In this document: positions 10,697-24,494 of the stretch, one piece after another
Layout: each line of letters starts with the position of its first letter
Position numbering within the stretch: the stretch's first letter is position 1
Origin: Hygrocybe punicea
Lineage: Eukaryota; Basidiomycota; Agaricomycetes; Agaricales; Hygrophoraceae
Direction: 5' to 3'
Length of the DNA: 64,000 bases
NCBI GenBank assembly: GCA_963556145.1
Contig: OY744470.1
Location: forward strand, 4,898,001 to 4,962,000
The notes under the pieces: model-generated
The model's database searches: none
Seen by the model: the letters and a program-made list of their open reading frames with translations, nothing else
Told to the model about the DNA's origin: nothing
Made by a program: the position numbers and the translations under genes

Positions 10697-13600
10697 CTGG
10701 CCCCTAAGAAGTCTGTGAATGTGAAGACTCACTCCAAAGCTAGATCAAGTGCCATTTCATATGTATATTTGTTTTCATGTAGTGCTGTTCGTTCTGAACA
10801 GAGGTCATACTGTTGTTTCTAGGAAGGGTAAGAAGGTCACCCCCACCAAGCTTGTCGATGAAGAAGTGTATGTGTCTATTCCAATATTTTGAGTCATCCA
10901 CTGTGACTAAACTCCCAGCAGTATTCCCAACTCCAAAGACAAAGACATTATTAGTGTTCATAGCACTGCTAGCATTGCCACACCCATCTCATCTATGAGG
11001 TGTGTCTCATCAATTCTATTTTTCAGATACCATTGATTTACTTCAGTAATATAGGCAGTCCAGGAAGCCCATCAATAGAGCAATGCTTGCAAGTTTAATT
11101 TATATGGTTCATGTGATCTAATATTCTTTATATTCAGCAGGATAAAGCGGTATGCTTCAGAGGAAGATGATGACAGGTTAGTAGCTCTAAATAATGTTTT
11201 TTATATTTGTGTATTCTTTAATCATTTTATCTAGTAAATTCTCTTCTCCATCGAAGAAGACAAAGTCAAACCAGCATCAATTACACAATGAGGATGACGA
11301 CAGTGACGAAATATTCATGTGAGTGGGCAATGGAATACCTGGTCATATGTTAGACATCATGTTGCAGGCCTATCGCAAAACTCGAATTCGGTTCTAAGAA
11401 ATCAAATGCAGATAATGGTCTTCGGTATGGTACTTCATATGATTCATGTCCTTCATATATTAATAAATCATCAGTAACTCTGATACAGCTGTCAAAATGT
11501 TGAAGGTGATTTCGTCCAAAGTCACAAAGACTACCCGCATTCGTGATATCAGCAACAACAACATGTCCAGTAGTGATGATGAAGCTGTGACATATGCACA
11601 AAACCAAATCACCAGGTACATTACATCTCTCTATTATTTATTTAATTGATGTCCTTGCTTTAGCATACACCCTCCAAACATGTATGAGTCCGACATTGGT
11701 ACAAGAGACCCTCAGTTGGTCGATACATATAAGGACTGTGTCAACATTAAGTAACTAATTGGTTTTATCTTCTTAATCAATGCTAAATATTGAATAGGGC
11801 AGCGGCCATGGTAACTTGGTCTAGTGCTATAGAGAATGGCAATCCTCAGTACAGCGATGTCATCAGCAACATTCGCAAGGTCAACCAAAAGTAAGCTGCC
11901 ATCTAGGACTTTACTGTGAAAGACAATTCACATTGCATAACAGTTTGCTGTTCTCCGCAGTGACCTTTGTTTGATCTGGCAAGTACTCAAATCTTTCTCG
12001 TGACGATCCCACCAATATCTCTACTGGAGCGTTTGGGCGTACTTTCTTTCACTCCATTGCTGGTGCCATCTCAACGATCTTCACTTCTGTCATTCTAGTC
12101 AATTCATGTTTCCTTGATGAGCCAAAAGTTGGTGGGAACATGAAACTGATCTAAGTCATCCATGGGGCTTTACTTTTAGGAAAATGGGAGCGATATGTTG
12201 GCGCCATTGGAATGGTCACTGGCGAGGCAGAATTTCGTGCACAACTATATAAGGACTTTTTGTCCTTCTCCACGATGGCAGCAAGTGGGATGGATGCTTC
12301 TCCTAGCAGTGAGTATACTGTCAATCCTTACTCATATTCACTAGAAGCGTCATCTTTGAAATTTGTGCAGTCTAGTCCTCTTACTCGATGTCCTGCTCCA
12401 TCTTACCAAAAGACTGCACTTTCACTTGTTTAGTGGGCCAGTGCTGTGCATGGCATGAACGAGTTCTTTTTTCCCCCTTCTCACTTCCATGATGAAGTAA
12501 ACAATAACATTAAATTGCATAAAGCATGTTACATGTGGTATAAGACATATAGCATATGTTGTGTATTGATAAGCCCACCTCTCATCATAGCAACATACAA
12601 AGTAGAAAAAATAAAACTACATAGTGTGTCTTGAGTGTTCTGTACTGCATCATTATGCAATATTCTCAATCAAAAGAGAGAGCAATAGGACAACTGTCAA
12701 ATACAACTGCCCCTAAACAGTATAATAACAATTGACTTACATTTGCTCAACCCTACTTCTCTATAACCTTGAATGCTGCACAACAGATGATAACATGAAG
12801 ATAGCTGTGCTTGAGTGGGCCAATGTTGCATATGGCATGAACAAAGTCTTGTTTTCACATTGGATTTTTATTTGTATGATTGTTATTATAAACATCGACA
12901 AGTGATGTTGCTTGAAATATATAATTAGCATGAAAGATAATGTCTGTACGATAATATCACATTGAATTTTATGTTTTATTGCTGTTTTCAAAATGCATGA
13001 CTTTTGTTGAAAAATAAATCTAAAGAATTGCTGAATATGTACAGCCCTCATTGATCTCCTCTTGTCATCCAACATTGACTCAAGTAAACACTTACCAGTG
13101 CTACCATATATAGAAACTTTCTCAAGATTATGATCCTTTGTGCTTTGAAAGATTTATATATATATCTGAGTTAAGCTTATTTGTACTTATATAGCTGATA
13201 TTTCCATATACAGTAACAGTGATTACATGTAAGTATGACTCATGTGATCAGCTCAAAATTTAGCATATATGGTATAAAATTACCTTATATGGTTAGACTA
13301 GTCACATGTGACTGTCACTATTACGATCAGCAAAAAATTTGCTATACAATATCAAAAATTACTTTATATGGTTAGAGCAGTCATATGTGACTGTCACACC
13401 TGCCTGAAATGGTTATATTAGTCAGCAGTTCAATTTTCAGCTGATTCTGATAAGAATTGAGACCAGTATGAATATTTTGAATATAATTGGAAGGTAATTT
13501 GTCTTTTCTGAGGCAACCCATATTTGGATGCTTATGTAAGCTTGTCCACACATGGCTAGGACCACATGTTATTTTTCAGTATTGTTAAACAAGTAGAATC

Positions 13601-14009
13601 ATATCTTTTGCCCAAAAAAAAAGTCCCCTACATACGATCAACTTCATTAATTAATTAATTACGAACCCTCACTGAACCAGGTCTGATAAAGAACGAGTCT
13701 TTTAATAAATTAAAAGAACTCGTAATTCCATGACATTGGTTAGTTTTATTTTCTCTCTCACAAAGGTGCTTGGTTTCGTTTTTGATGTTTGTATTCATAG
13801 TCCCAATCTATGATGGCCGGAAAGTTAAAACCGACTTTACTGACTCCCTCAAAATACTTTAGCAACTCCCCCACTTTCCAGGTGATGTCCCTGCAGAATC
13901 CTGCATTGTGGTCGGTCACACAATCAATATGTTCAAACACTCTGATGATTTGTTGAAGAGTATTTCCCTAAATGTGCAGTGGGTGATTGTATTGGGCATC
14001 TCTCATTAA
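10697..14009 (+). pseudogene. cassette gene 2, copy L, interrupted by X1
   Basis: The predicted start reads CTG-GCC-CCT-AAG-AAG where copy R has ATG-CCT-CCC-AAG-AAG, so the start codon appears lost. Short basic and acidic exons follow at 11140-11890. The conserved core runs about 11965-12310 and includes NISTGAFGRTFFHS, CFLDEPKVGG and QLYKDFLSFSTMAASGMD. In-frame TGA 11972-11974 and TAA 12152-12154 break it relative to copy R. A further exon ends near 12420, where X1 is inserted. The last exon (about 13795-14009) encodes VPIYDGRKVKTDF in copy R's register and VVGHTINMFK, ending at TAA 14007-14009. The products resemble nuclear proteins only in the basic N-terminus; function unknown. Confidence 0.6.
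12424..13724 (-). mobile_element. X-family repeat X1 (hairpin-ended)
   Basis: 1,301 bp inserted in gene 2. In its own orientation (minus) it starts TACGAGTTCTTTTAAT with an immediate stem-loop and ends CACTAAACAAGT. Comparison with copy R puts it directly after ...AAT with no clear target duplication. The inner part has repeated GTCACATGTGAC palindromes, shared with X2. A second internal copy of the GGCCCAC terminus lies near 12815. It encodes no protein I recognise. Confidence 0.7.
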
Positions 14010-14193
14010 CTTGTTGTCTAGCTCGTCATCAACCTAGTGTGCCATGCTGTGTGGATTATTGCCTAGTTCTTGTATGTTGTCCTGAATTTGTAATGCGTTT
14101 TCTATCAGAATCAAAGTATTTGTTGCTTCTCCAAAATGAGTTCAGATTTGTGACATTTAAAAGTTGACTAATGTACAGGTCTAATTGTGAAGT

Positions 14194-17100
14194 TCAAAAA
14201 TATGAGTATGGATTTGTAATATCTACAAGCCATTTATAAAATACAGTCGAAAATGTGTCCACAAAAGAACCGATTGGTGCCCGACGAGTGGATTTCGCAC
14301 CTTGCACAGGGTGCACAGTAGCATACCATGTCACACAGTATCTTGAAAGTACTTGACAAGTATACTAAATATCATTACCAGAACTTTCAGCATGGTATTG
14401 TAACAGTATTCAGATATAAACTACAATACTTGTGCTCAAATTCATCTGAAAGTATGAAGGAAAATGAGACTTATACCTTTTCAATAACATCAAGCCTTTT
14501 GTTTCACTACTTTTACTGTATTTACAGCAAAGTGCTGTATAGTTTGGATAGAATACTTGCAGCCTAAGATGAATCAAAGTATTAAACCAGTAAGGAAGTT
14601 GGGGCACTTTTACTATTAGGATACCTTTTGAATCCTATCAAGATACAGGATGAAATAGTATAGTACTGTTGCCATATTTTGGATTTAAGATACTTTGTCA
14701 ATACTTTTAAGATACTATTTCAATACTTTTAAGGTACTCTTTCAACGCATCTAAGATACTGTTTCAATATCCTTAAAGAACTTTGAAAAATAGTATAGTA
14801 CTGCTTCAATACTGTTCAGATACTTTGCAAAATGGTATTGGACAGTTATTTAATGCTAAAACCCAGGGAAATATGGGGCTGGGAATTAGGATTCTGAAGT
14901 TCTGGGAATTCTGAGAGTTGGAATTGCAATACTGGGAATGCTAGGATTGGGCATTTCAAAGTGCAGGCTTTGGGATTCTGAGAATTGTAATTCCAAGTGT
15001 TTGAGAAGTTTGGAAAGTAGAATTCTGAAATTGTGGGAGATTAGGGATTTGGAATTCAACAATTATGAGAATTGAAATCCTGGAAATGTGCATATTAATG
15101 AAAATTCCAAGAATGGGAATCCAAATTCAGGAAATTGGGAATCCAGATTCAGGAGATTGGGAATCCAGATGCGGGGAATTGGGAATCCATTCCATACAAT
15201 TACGTGCAATTCCTCGGTCCAAGAGTGGCTCAGCTGTATTTGTGTCGACTGCAGCAAGCTCAAAAGACAATTCCGTGCAAATTCCAACCAATTCCAACCA
15301 ATTCCGTGCAATTCCTCGGTCCACGAGTGGCTCAGCAGTATTTGTGTCGACTGCAGCAAGCTCAAAAGACAATTCCGTGCAAATTCCAACCAATTCCCAA
15401 CAATTCCATGCAATTCCTTGCTCTCCGAGTGGCTCAGCTGTATTTGTGATGTGTCCTGTGAGCTCAAAAGACAATTCCGTGCAAATTCCAACCAATTCCC
15501 AACAATTTCGTGCAATTCCTCGGTCCACGAGTGGCTCAGCTGTATTTGTGTCGACTGCAGCAAGCTCAAAAGACAATTCCGTGCAAATTCCAACCAATTC
15601 CAAACAATTCCATGCAATTCCTTGCTCTCCAAGTGGCTCAGCTGTATTTGTGATGTGTCCTGTGAGCTCAAAAGACAATTCCGTGCAAATTCCAACCAAT
15701 TCCAAACAATTCCATGCAATTCCTAGGTCCACGAGTGGCTCAGCAGTATTTGTGTCGACTGCAGCAAGCTCAAAAGACAATTCCGTGCAAATTCCAACCA
15801 ATTCCAAACAATTCCATGCAATTCCTCGGTCCTCGAGTGGCTGAGCAGTATTCGTGATGAGTCGTGTGAGCTCAAAGGACAATTCCGTTCAAATTCCAAC
15901 CAATTTCAAACAATTCCGTGCAATTCCTCGATCCACGAGTGGCTCAGCAGTATTTGTGATGTGTCCTGTGAGCTCAAAAGAGAATTCCATGCAAATTCCA
16001 ACCAATTCCAAACAATTCCATGCAATTCCTCGATCTGTCTTCTGAGCTCACTGCAGTCGACACAAATACTGCTGAGTCACTCGTGGACTGAGGAATTGCA
16101 CAGAATTGTTTGGAATTGGTTGGAATTTGCACGGAATTGTCTTTTGAGCTTGCTGCAGTCGTCACAAATACTGCTGAGCCACTCGTGGACCGAGGAATTG
16201 CACGGAATTGTTTGGAATTGGTTGGAATTTGCATGGAATTCTCTTTTGAGCTCACAGGACACATCACAAATACTGCTGAGCCACTCGTGGATCGAGGAAT
16301 TGCACGGAATTGTTTGAAATTGGTTGGAATTTGAACGGAATTGTCCTTTGAGCTCACACGACTCATCACGAATACTGCTCAGCCACTCGAGGACCGAGGA
16401 ATTGCATGGAATTGTTTGGAATGGATTCCCAATTCCCCGCATCTGGATTCCCAATCTGCTGAATCTGGATTCCCAATTTCCTGCATTTGGATTCCCAATC
16501 TTGGAATTTGCATTAATATGCACATTTTCAGGATTTCAATTCTCATCATTGTTGACTTCCAAATCCCTAATCTCCCAAAATTTCAGAATTCTACTTTCCA
16601 AACTTCTCAAACTCTTGGAATTACAATTCTCAGAATCCCAAAGCCTGCACTTTGAAATGCTCATTCCTAGCATTCCCAGTATTGCAATTCCAATTCTCAG
16701 AATTCCCAGAACTTCAGAATCCTAATTCCCAGCCCCATATTTCCCTGGGTTTTAGTATTAAATAACTGTCCAATACCATTTTGCAAAGTATCTGAACAGT
16801 ATTGAAGCAGTACTATACTATTTTTCAAAGTTCTTTAAGGATATTGAAACAGTATCTTAGATGCGTTGAAAGAGTACCTTAAAAGTATTGAAATAGTATC
16901 TTAAAAGTATTGACAAAGTATCTTAAATCCAAAATATGGCAACAGTACTATACTATTTCATCCTGTATCTTGATAGGATTCAAAAGGTATCCTAATAGTA
17001 AAAGTGCCCCAACTTCCTTACTGGTTTAATACTTTGATTCATCTTAGGCTGCAAGTATTCTATCCAAACTATACAGCACTTTGCTGTAAATACAGTAAAA

Positions 17101-18999
17101 GTAGTGAAACAAAAGGCTTGATGTTATTGAAAAGGTATAAGTCTCATTTTCCTTCATACTTTCAGATGAATTTGAGCACAAGTATTGTAGTTTATATCTG
17201 AATACTGTTACAATACCATGCTGAAAGTTCTGGTAATGATATTTAGTATACTTGTCAAGTACTTTCAAGATACTGTGTGACATGGTATGCTACTGTGCAC
17301 CCTGTGTTGCTTCATGTTGGACCACAAGCTGCAGGTGTGATACCATTCAATCTCATTCATGAAGTAATGGACATTGTTGGTGTTTGAATCAACAATGAGC
17401 AAAACGTCCATGTGACAAAATACACTCATTGAAGGTTTCCCACCAATCAATGTTGACTCTATGGCATACAGCCCCTCATAGGTGTCTCGTACGAAGCCGA
17501 AGAATTGCTGTCTTGCTTGATCTCGAATTGCAATGGAGCCGTGATCTGGATTGCAAAGATCAGTCTTCATGAGCACTCTCTGTGCTTGGAACAATCTTGG
17601 AAAATGCGAAAAACCCATGAACATGTAACATGAGATGGGAAACATCTGCTTACCTCAATTCATCTAAAGTATAGAAAGTCGTCACAATATCCCACCTCCA
17701 TGATTTGCTCTCTTCGTTGTAATGTGTATGAACCATGTAAATGTCTCTGCCACCTAACAAAAACACCCACCATTCTCCAATCTTGGCCAGTGGCTCAACA
17801 TAGGTTTGACCGAACCAACGTGAACTGGGACCTCGCAGTTCAGGCACATATAGTCCCAATTCCATCTTGGATCACCCAGGAATAGCACATGGTGGCTGGT
17901 GTCACTATGTGTTCGCTTCAAAACAATGTTTGGTGGAAACGGTTCACCGTCCTTCAGCAGTCTCGATTATGGACGCATCATATGTGTCCTTGACAATGCA
18001 ACATGGAGCAGGTTTTGCATCTGTGTCCATTTCAAATGCACAGTGTTCATTTGTTTCAGTGGTGGCCCCACCTGAACCATTCGACACAGCTCGTCAATTC
18101 CAGCCAAGAACATTGACACGTTTTCCACCATTATACCATATTGATTACTACCATAGAGGAAATTTAAAAGAAACTTGACAAAAACATTTGACATGCTCAC
18201 ATATAGGACATTCCCATGTCCACACCACCAAATACACAATTGGTGGATCTGAATTTGTTCCATGTTATATTTGACCCTGGTGAGTTGAGCATGGCATGGG
18301 TGAACTCTGGCCAAAACATGTATTCAACAGTGAATCAGCATATTGCACTGTTGGGTTCATCACACCACCAGTGGTGCATTCACATAGCAACATAAACCTG
18401 GAATTGAAAGGTATTCTTTAGTGATAATATTCCATACACTTTTAAAATATACAAACCCATTCCTGCATGCAAAGAAAATATCGTGTCTTGTGTGCCTTGA
18501 TATTGTGAATATAACCATTGAGGTGCAAAATGGATTTGTATTCGTCTTGTGAAACCGTAATGTTGACAAATGCAAGATCATTGGTTGTGGCAGCTTTACT
18601 TGTAATGTGGGTGGTGGGATCAAGAACAAAGATTATGTGGAAAACGGGATCATTCCTGATGGTCTGTGTAATCGTGCTCATCGGTGCATCCTCCATCTCA
18701 ACATTGGAAGTTGGATCTGGTGAATTGGACGCCATCGATGGCAACAATGTGAGTCCCTCTTCAGTAGTATTTTGAACACCCATGGAATTTTCTGCACCCT
18801 TCTGTCTAATACAGATGGATAGTGGACAGGTACTGGATGCGATGCAATTTGGATGCTTGCTTGCAGATCCACAATGGCGCTGACAGGAACTTCCTTCCCT
18901 TTTCCAGAGGATGGTTTGTGTCTGCATTGAGATGCAGTTTCATCCTGGACAGATGTGGCAGCACACTTCATAGCCAACTTCCTTGTGAGATTTGGGCAT
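14194..18999 (-). pseudogene. cassette gene 3, copy L, interrupted by a CACTA-like foldback
   Basis: Starts at ATG 18999-18997 (MPKSHKEVGYEV). The Cys-rich N-terminus is broken by TGA 18941-18939 where copy R has Arg. Other exons match copy R: 18927-18442 with DPTTHITSKAAT; 18314-17967; one with WFGQTYVEPLAKIGEWWVF (about 17830-17650); and 17645-17310 with CNPDHGSIAIRDQ and GGKPSMSVFCHMD. Coding is cut after YHTCSLWSNMK at 17307 by the 14305-17306 element. It resumes at 14304-14194 with RRAPIGSFVDTF, ending PYSYF. The C-terminal half looks ATP-grasp-like (see copy R). Convergent with gene 2, divergent from gene 4. Confidence 0.65.
14305..17306. mobile_element. 3.0-kb CACTA-like foldback element
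   Basis: Ends are CACAGGGTGCACAGTAGC and its inverse, continuing as inverted arms of nearly 900 bp (about 14305-15190 and 16420-17306). It is flanked by the 3-bp duplication TTG (14302-14304 and 17307-17309); copy R of gene 3 shows the empty site. CAC ends plus 3-bp duplication fit the CACTA/EnSpm superfamily. The centre is a tandem array of about 108-bp AATTCC-rich units, about eight in one orientation (15200-16050) and three inverted (16060-16400). It has no transposase; long ORFs on both strands come from the repeats. Confidence 0.8.
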
Positions 19000-19209
19000 A
19001 TTGAAAATCTAAAAGATCACATTATGTTAGTGTGTCAATTTGATGGAGTCAGAAATGGTACTGTGATATACCAGTATGTATTCTATAACTCGGGATGTGT
19101 TGTGAGATAGTGGTTGTCAAGGAGAAGAAGAGTTAATCAAGTTTGGATAATCCTTTTGACTATTAATGATATCTGATTCGTGTCAGGTGACAGCAGTGAC
19201 AATGATGCA

Positions 19210-19860
19210 AGACTTCTCTGGTTGGATCGGCAAGTGTTCGACAAGCCTTATCTAAGTTAATATATAAAGTGAAACATATATTAGCTAAGATAAAGCTTGT
19301 CGGACACTTGTCTAACAGTGTTTGGCCTGTTCAACAAGTGTTTGACAAGCCTTATCTAAGTTGATATATGAAGTGAAATATTTATTAGCTTAGATAAAGC
19401 TTGTTGAACACTTGTTGAACACTTGTTGAACACTTGTCGAACAGTGTTCGGCCTGTTTGACAAGTGTTTGACAAGCTTTATCTAAGTTAATATATGAAGT
19501 GAAATATTTATTAGCTTAGATAAAGTAGAATATATATTAGCTCAGATAAAGCTTGTCGAACAGGCCGAACACTGTTTGACAAGTGTTTGACAAGCTTTAT
19601 CTAAGCTAATAAATAAATATTTCACCGCATATATTAACTTAGATAAGGCTTGTCAAACACTTGTCAAACAGGCTGAACACTGTTCGACAAGTGTTCAACA
19701 ACCTTTATCTAAGCTAATAAATATTTCACTTTATATATTAACTTAGATAAGGCTTGTCGAACACTTATGGAACAGGCCAAACACCGTTTGACAAGTGTTC
19801 GACAAGTCATCTCTATGTTAATAAGCATACAATTATATATATTAACATGAAGCATGTTCG
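19210..19860. repeat. palindromic repeat array between genes 3 and 4, copy L
   Basis: It sits in the 1.15-kb divergent interval 19000-20154. Units alternate GTTCGACAAGTGTTCGACAA with TTATCTAAGTTAATATA and their inverses, forming palindromes of about 80 bp. Orientation flips around 19530, so the whole array is roughly mirror-symmetric. Recurrent cores are TGTTCGG, CAAGTGTTCGACAAG and CTTATCTAAG. Copy R has a different array in the same place. It could bind a cassette protein or act as an origin-like or hairpin structure; no function is shown. I see no gene in the interval. Confidence 0.8.
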
Positions 19861-21559
19861 GCGTCTTTGATGTGTAATGAGTTAAGAATATACTTTTGTA
19901 TAGCTACATGACAAATACTACTTATCGACATTTTAAGGATGTATTACGGCAAAACTGAAGAATCATGTTTGGTTGTATGTATTTGTATACTGCGTGTCCG
20001 ATCAATGTATGCAATGCCAAACATGTGTTGTTGACAGGTCATCTGACCTGCCCAGTTCCTTCATAGGCTAGAGCATCAACCCTGACAATCAACATTTTCT
20101 GTTCCCCTCATTTTTACCCTCAGACACCCACCAAAAGCTTCTACTTCATCTACAATGTCGTTGCCTGTCATCAAAACCTCGACTCCTGCTGTCAATCCTG
20201 CAGCATTCAAATACTGGCCAGATGCACTGCACAAGAAGCTGCTGGAATTGCATCGCATTTTCCAAATTCAATACATGGTTCCACGCAACATTCTGGCACC
20301 CAACATGGAATCCGGCACCATCCCCATCTACTTGCATAATCTCTATGCACTGAAGACCCACCCGCACGATGCCACCACTCATGGCGAGTTATGGCGCAAG
20401 ATGCCAGAGCGATATGAAGAACCGCTCCATCGAATCATATATCAGATGGACTTATACATTTACACGACCTCAGCAATTGCCTACAACAAGGTGCCACAGT
20501 ACTCACCGGAATATGTCAAAAACGATAAAGAAGGCACTGAAACACTTCGCGATTACCTCAAATATACAGACACCACCATGGACCCAATATGGGCAGAGGT
20601 TTTGGTGGCAAAACAAGCAAATGACGTTAACTGTGATTGGCAAAGCAAGATCTTTGATGATTGGCTCCTCAAGGAATACCATGTTGGCAAACATTCTCTG
20701 TCTGCACTAATTCAACATAGCACCGTGAACACCAAGACCATGTCAGAGGACCTCAGTGAGTACATGCATGTATTGTGAGTCAAACCAATTATCATGTCTG
20801 GGATCATAGATTGGGTGAAGTACGACGAATCTGTGTCCAGCATGGCACAGCAGAACATCTGCAAATTGGTCATTTGGTGGGCTACCAGAGGCCACAAAGC
20901 TCAAAATCATTGGACAGGTCATTGCATGGTGCAAAGGACATAGCGTCCTTGTCGATGCCGATGTGGCCGAAGACGATGAAGGTATGATCTACAATTTCAT
21001 ATGGCATTGTGCTAATAATATAATACATTTGGCAGAGGAGCCGGTTCCACAGGGCAAGGGCAAGGGCAAAGCAAAGCCCAAGTCAGCCAGAAAACAGAAG
21101 GTGTCTTCCGTTCCCATTGGTCTGTACAATTCTTCAACAATATCAGTGGATATATATATATATATATTGAATATTCAGGTGGTACAGACAATTTGTCCGA
21201 ACAGGCTAAAAGCAAGTCCAAGGCCAATTGGGCCATGTCCAGTAAGTAATTTAATCATCGGTGATTGTTGCACAAGGTAATGCCTCATCGTCACAGAATG
21301 CACAGTGAAGTCCAAAGCCGATGATGACGATGAGGGTAAGATATTATATTCTAAATATCAGGACTATGACCCATACCATTCATTCATGGATAGATGACAT
21401 AAAGATGGAGGAGGAGGACAAAGCCCCGGTAAAGAAGAAGCGTTCCAAGGCTCAAATGGGTATGTTTCTCACTTTGGTCTGATTAATGTACTAAAGTCTA
21501 TGTAGTCGGTGTTGAAATTGGGCTGTCACGCAGATCCAAGAAATTGGCATGCGAGAAAT

Positions 21560-22597
21560 TACGAGTTCTTTTAATAAATTAAAAGACTCATTCTTTATGA
21601 GACCTGGTTCAGTGAGGGTTCGTAATTAATTAATTAATTAATGTTCGTGCATCGCCTATAGAGAAAATTTTTTTGGGCAAGAGATATGATTCTACTTCTG
21701 ATACTGGAAAGTCAGATACAGTTGGGGCCATGTGTGGACAAGCTTACATAAGCATCCAAATATAGGTTGTTGCAAAAAAGACAAATTACCTTCCAATTAT
21801 ATTCAAAATATTCATACTGGTCTCAATTCTTATCAGAATCAGCTGAAAATTGAACTGCTGACTAATATTATCATTTCGGATCAGGTGTGACAGTGACATG
21901 TGACCAATCTAACCATATAAGGCAATTTTTGATATTATATAGCAAATTTTTTGCTGATCGCAATGGTGACAGTCACATGTGACCAGTCTAACCATATAAG
22001 GCAATTTTACACCATATATGCTAAATTTTGAGGTAATCACAGGAGTCATAGTCACATGTGACCGCTGTTACTATATATGGAAGTATCAGCCATATAAGCA
22101 GAAATCAGTGTAACTCAGATGATATAATGTTATTTTTACTTAAAACATATACTTCAATGTGATATCACTGTATATATTATATGCCAATTATATATTTCAA
22201 GCAAAATCACTTATCGATGTTCATAATAATCATATGAATAAAAATCTAATGACAGAAACAAGACTTTGTTCATGCCATATGCAACTTTAGTCCACTTAAG
22301 CACAGCTAGCTATCTTTATGTTATCATTGGTTGTGCAGCAAGGTTATGGAGAAGTAGGGTGGAGCAAATGTAAGTCAATTGTTATTATACTGTTTAAAGA
22401 TATATTATTTTACAGTTGACGTGTTGCTCTCTTTTTTGGCTGAGAATAGTACATAATGATGAAGCAAATAACACGCTATGCAGTTTTATTGTTTCTACTT
22501 TTTATGTTGCTACGGTGAGAGGTTGCTATAATGAAAGTGAGGAGGAGAAAAAAAGAACTCGTTCATGCCATGCGCAGCACTGGCCCACTAAACAAGT
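21560..22597 (+). mobile_element. X-family repeat X2
   Basis: 1,038 bp, starting TACGAGTTCTTTTAAT with a terminal stem-loop and ending CACTAAACAAGT. Left flank GAGAAAT and right flank TGACAGTGG join exactly as in copy R (GAGAAATTGACAATGG), so it inserted after AAAT with no duplication I can define. The body shares GTCACATGTGAC palindromes and a second GGCCCAC-like internal end (near 22270) with X1. Non-coding. Confidence 0.75.
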
Positions 22598-22621
22598 TGA
22601 CAGTGGAGGTTCAGCCACCGG

Positions 22622-22778
22622 TGGAGTAGTAGCGAGGGCTGGGTCACGTGACTCAGTTCTCACGGTTCGAGTTGTTTGTCGGTTCCCAAAGTAGCTAGAG
22701 ACCAACCCAACCAATCCACGAGCTTCCAGACTCGAGACTCAGTTCCTCGTTAGACGCCCAAGACTTCGGACCACTCCA
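22622..22778 (+). repeat. 5' LTR of the 22.6-29.0 kb element
   Basis: 157 bp with perfect ends TGGAGT..ACTCCA. It matches the 28812 copy with about ten scattered differences over its length, so the insertion is not recent. Confidence 0.85.
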
Positions 22779-22944
22779 ATGTGGTGATGAGAGTGGCATT
22801 CGACCTCTACACCCAATAGACCCACCACAGACCCAAGAAGAGCACGCGACCTGAGACCCGAGACCAGAGCACAGAGACCAGACCCAATCACCGAAACCTA
22901 AATACCAATACACCAAGTCGTCGTACCTACACCCATACATTCCC

Positions 22945-24494
22945 ATGCGAGATCTTCATAGATCGTTCATCTCAAACCATTCCCGAGATGAACGAGGTAG
23001 ATTCACAAGCAGTTCAACCTCCCTATCGAGCTCACGAACAACAACTCCAACCCCGGAATCATCCATCACCACCTCATCCAACAACTCAGAATTCTCCAAC
23101 TGCAGCGCACCAGACACACCACCCACATCACCAACCGCACAACAACACAATCCACCACCCCGACCAAAAATGGGCGAATCAGGATCCCTACGTTGGGATG
23201 GGGGACCTGATGAAAAGTTAGCGCTGGGGCAATTTATGTGCGAAATCAAAATCAAGATCGAGGACAAAGAGTACACTACCGACAAAAAGAAAATAGAATA
23301 CTTCCAAAACAACCTTGAATACGCAGGAATAGCGGATCAGTGGTTCGATAAACTCGTAAACGACACGAAAACGGACTGGGACAAATTAGTCAAGGAATTC
23401 GAGAAGGAATGGCCGAAGAATGCAATCCCGAAACCAACAAAAACCAAGCGAATCCGCACCCTCAAAGAGTGGATCATAACCACAGACGAGCTGGGGAGGA
23501 AAATGATAATGACGGGGTCAATAGGGTGTGGACACACGTGAAGTGGGCGAACGGACTAGCCGCCAAAGCAAAAGACGCAGAAGATATGGCTGGCCTACTA
23601 ATACAAGACGTATTCGACAATTTACCAGCACCAGTTCGCGAACTTATACGACACAAAACACATACCAACTACGAAGAACTCGCCGAAGCCATACGCACTC
23701 TCAACGCCCTTGATTTATGTGAGGTTGTTGACAAATACAAAAAGGACGAGGAAACTGCTCGACTCGCCTGCATCCCAAACTCCCCGACGAAGAGCCTTCG
23801 CGACTCGCTGGCAAACACCCACCTCCCAACGCCTGCAGGCCCATGTCACCAATACCGCGACGATGCCCCCTGACCCTACCAAAACCATTCTACACGAGAT
23901 GCCGCCCACGACCCTTTTAGTGCAAATTTATTCGCAAGCCGAGGGTCCATACGGCCACATCGAGGTGCAGGCCCAGGTGCATTGGGCATGGGCAGAGAAC
24001 CAACCGCCCCATTGATCATTCCCATTGCCAGAAACAGACCTATCACCGTTAGACACAACGACCTACCAAATTTCGCCATACAACAACACCCCAACACCAA
24101 AGTGGGACACACAGCATACAAGGCCCAGGTCGATGCATGGCATCGTGCCAATCCTGACGGCCAACAAGACGAACTACGCCCATTCCCGTTGACGCCGGGA
24201 ACCGCTCCACTTGGTTCTCGCGAATGCTGGGAATGTGGATACGCCGGTCACAGAGCCGGAGCACCCATTTGCTCAGGGAACACCCTTCCAGAATTAGAAC
24301 ACACCTGGCGCCGGGTCGCCAGTTACATTACCTGCGAAGCATCGAAGGAACGTCAAGGACCCAGTGTCAACTACGTCAACTACGGACATCAGGGATACGG
24401 AGGTTACAACGACTACAACCAACATTACGGAGGACACAACTACATGGACAAAGTAGACAACATCCAGGGAAATGGAGGAGGGCCGTCTGCGTAG
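22945..24494 (+). pseudogene. gag region of the gypsy-like element
   Basis: 22945-23541 encodes a Ser/Thr/Pro-rich start, then a capsid-like segment (LRWDGGPDEKLALGQFM, YFQNNLEYAGIADQWF). The frame shifts near 23520 and continues in 23409-23873 (WTHVKWANGLAAKAKDAED, HTNYEELAEAIRTLNALDL). 23982-24494 has a nucleocapsid knuckle CWECGYAGHRAGAPIC, where the usual H-C spacing is altered. At least two frameshifts make it non-functional as read. Confidence 0.7.

Noticed and set aside
15063..16523. Several overlapping ORFs of 100-260 codons on both strands
   Set aside because: They repeat with the about 108-bp period of the minisatellite inside the CACTA-like element; a repeat unit whose length is a multiple of three keeps all frames open.
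18518..19004. Plus-strand ORFs across gene 3 of copy L
   Set aside because: Shadows of minus-strand coding; peptide conservation with copy R is only on the minus strand.
19210..19860. CRISPR-like array
   Set aside because: Units are palindromic, change orientation, and have no unique spacers; the genome is eukaryotic.
21560..22597. Classical Helitron call (TC..CTRR) for X2
   Set aside because: Neither orientation has TC at the 5' end or CTRR at the 3' end; only a Helentron-like possibility is kept.
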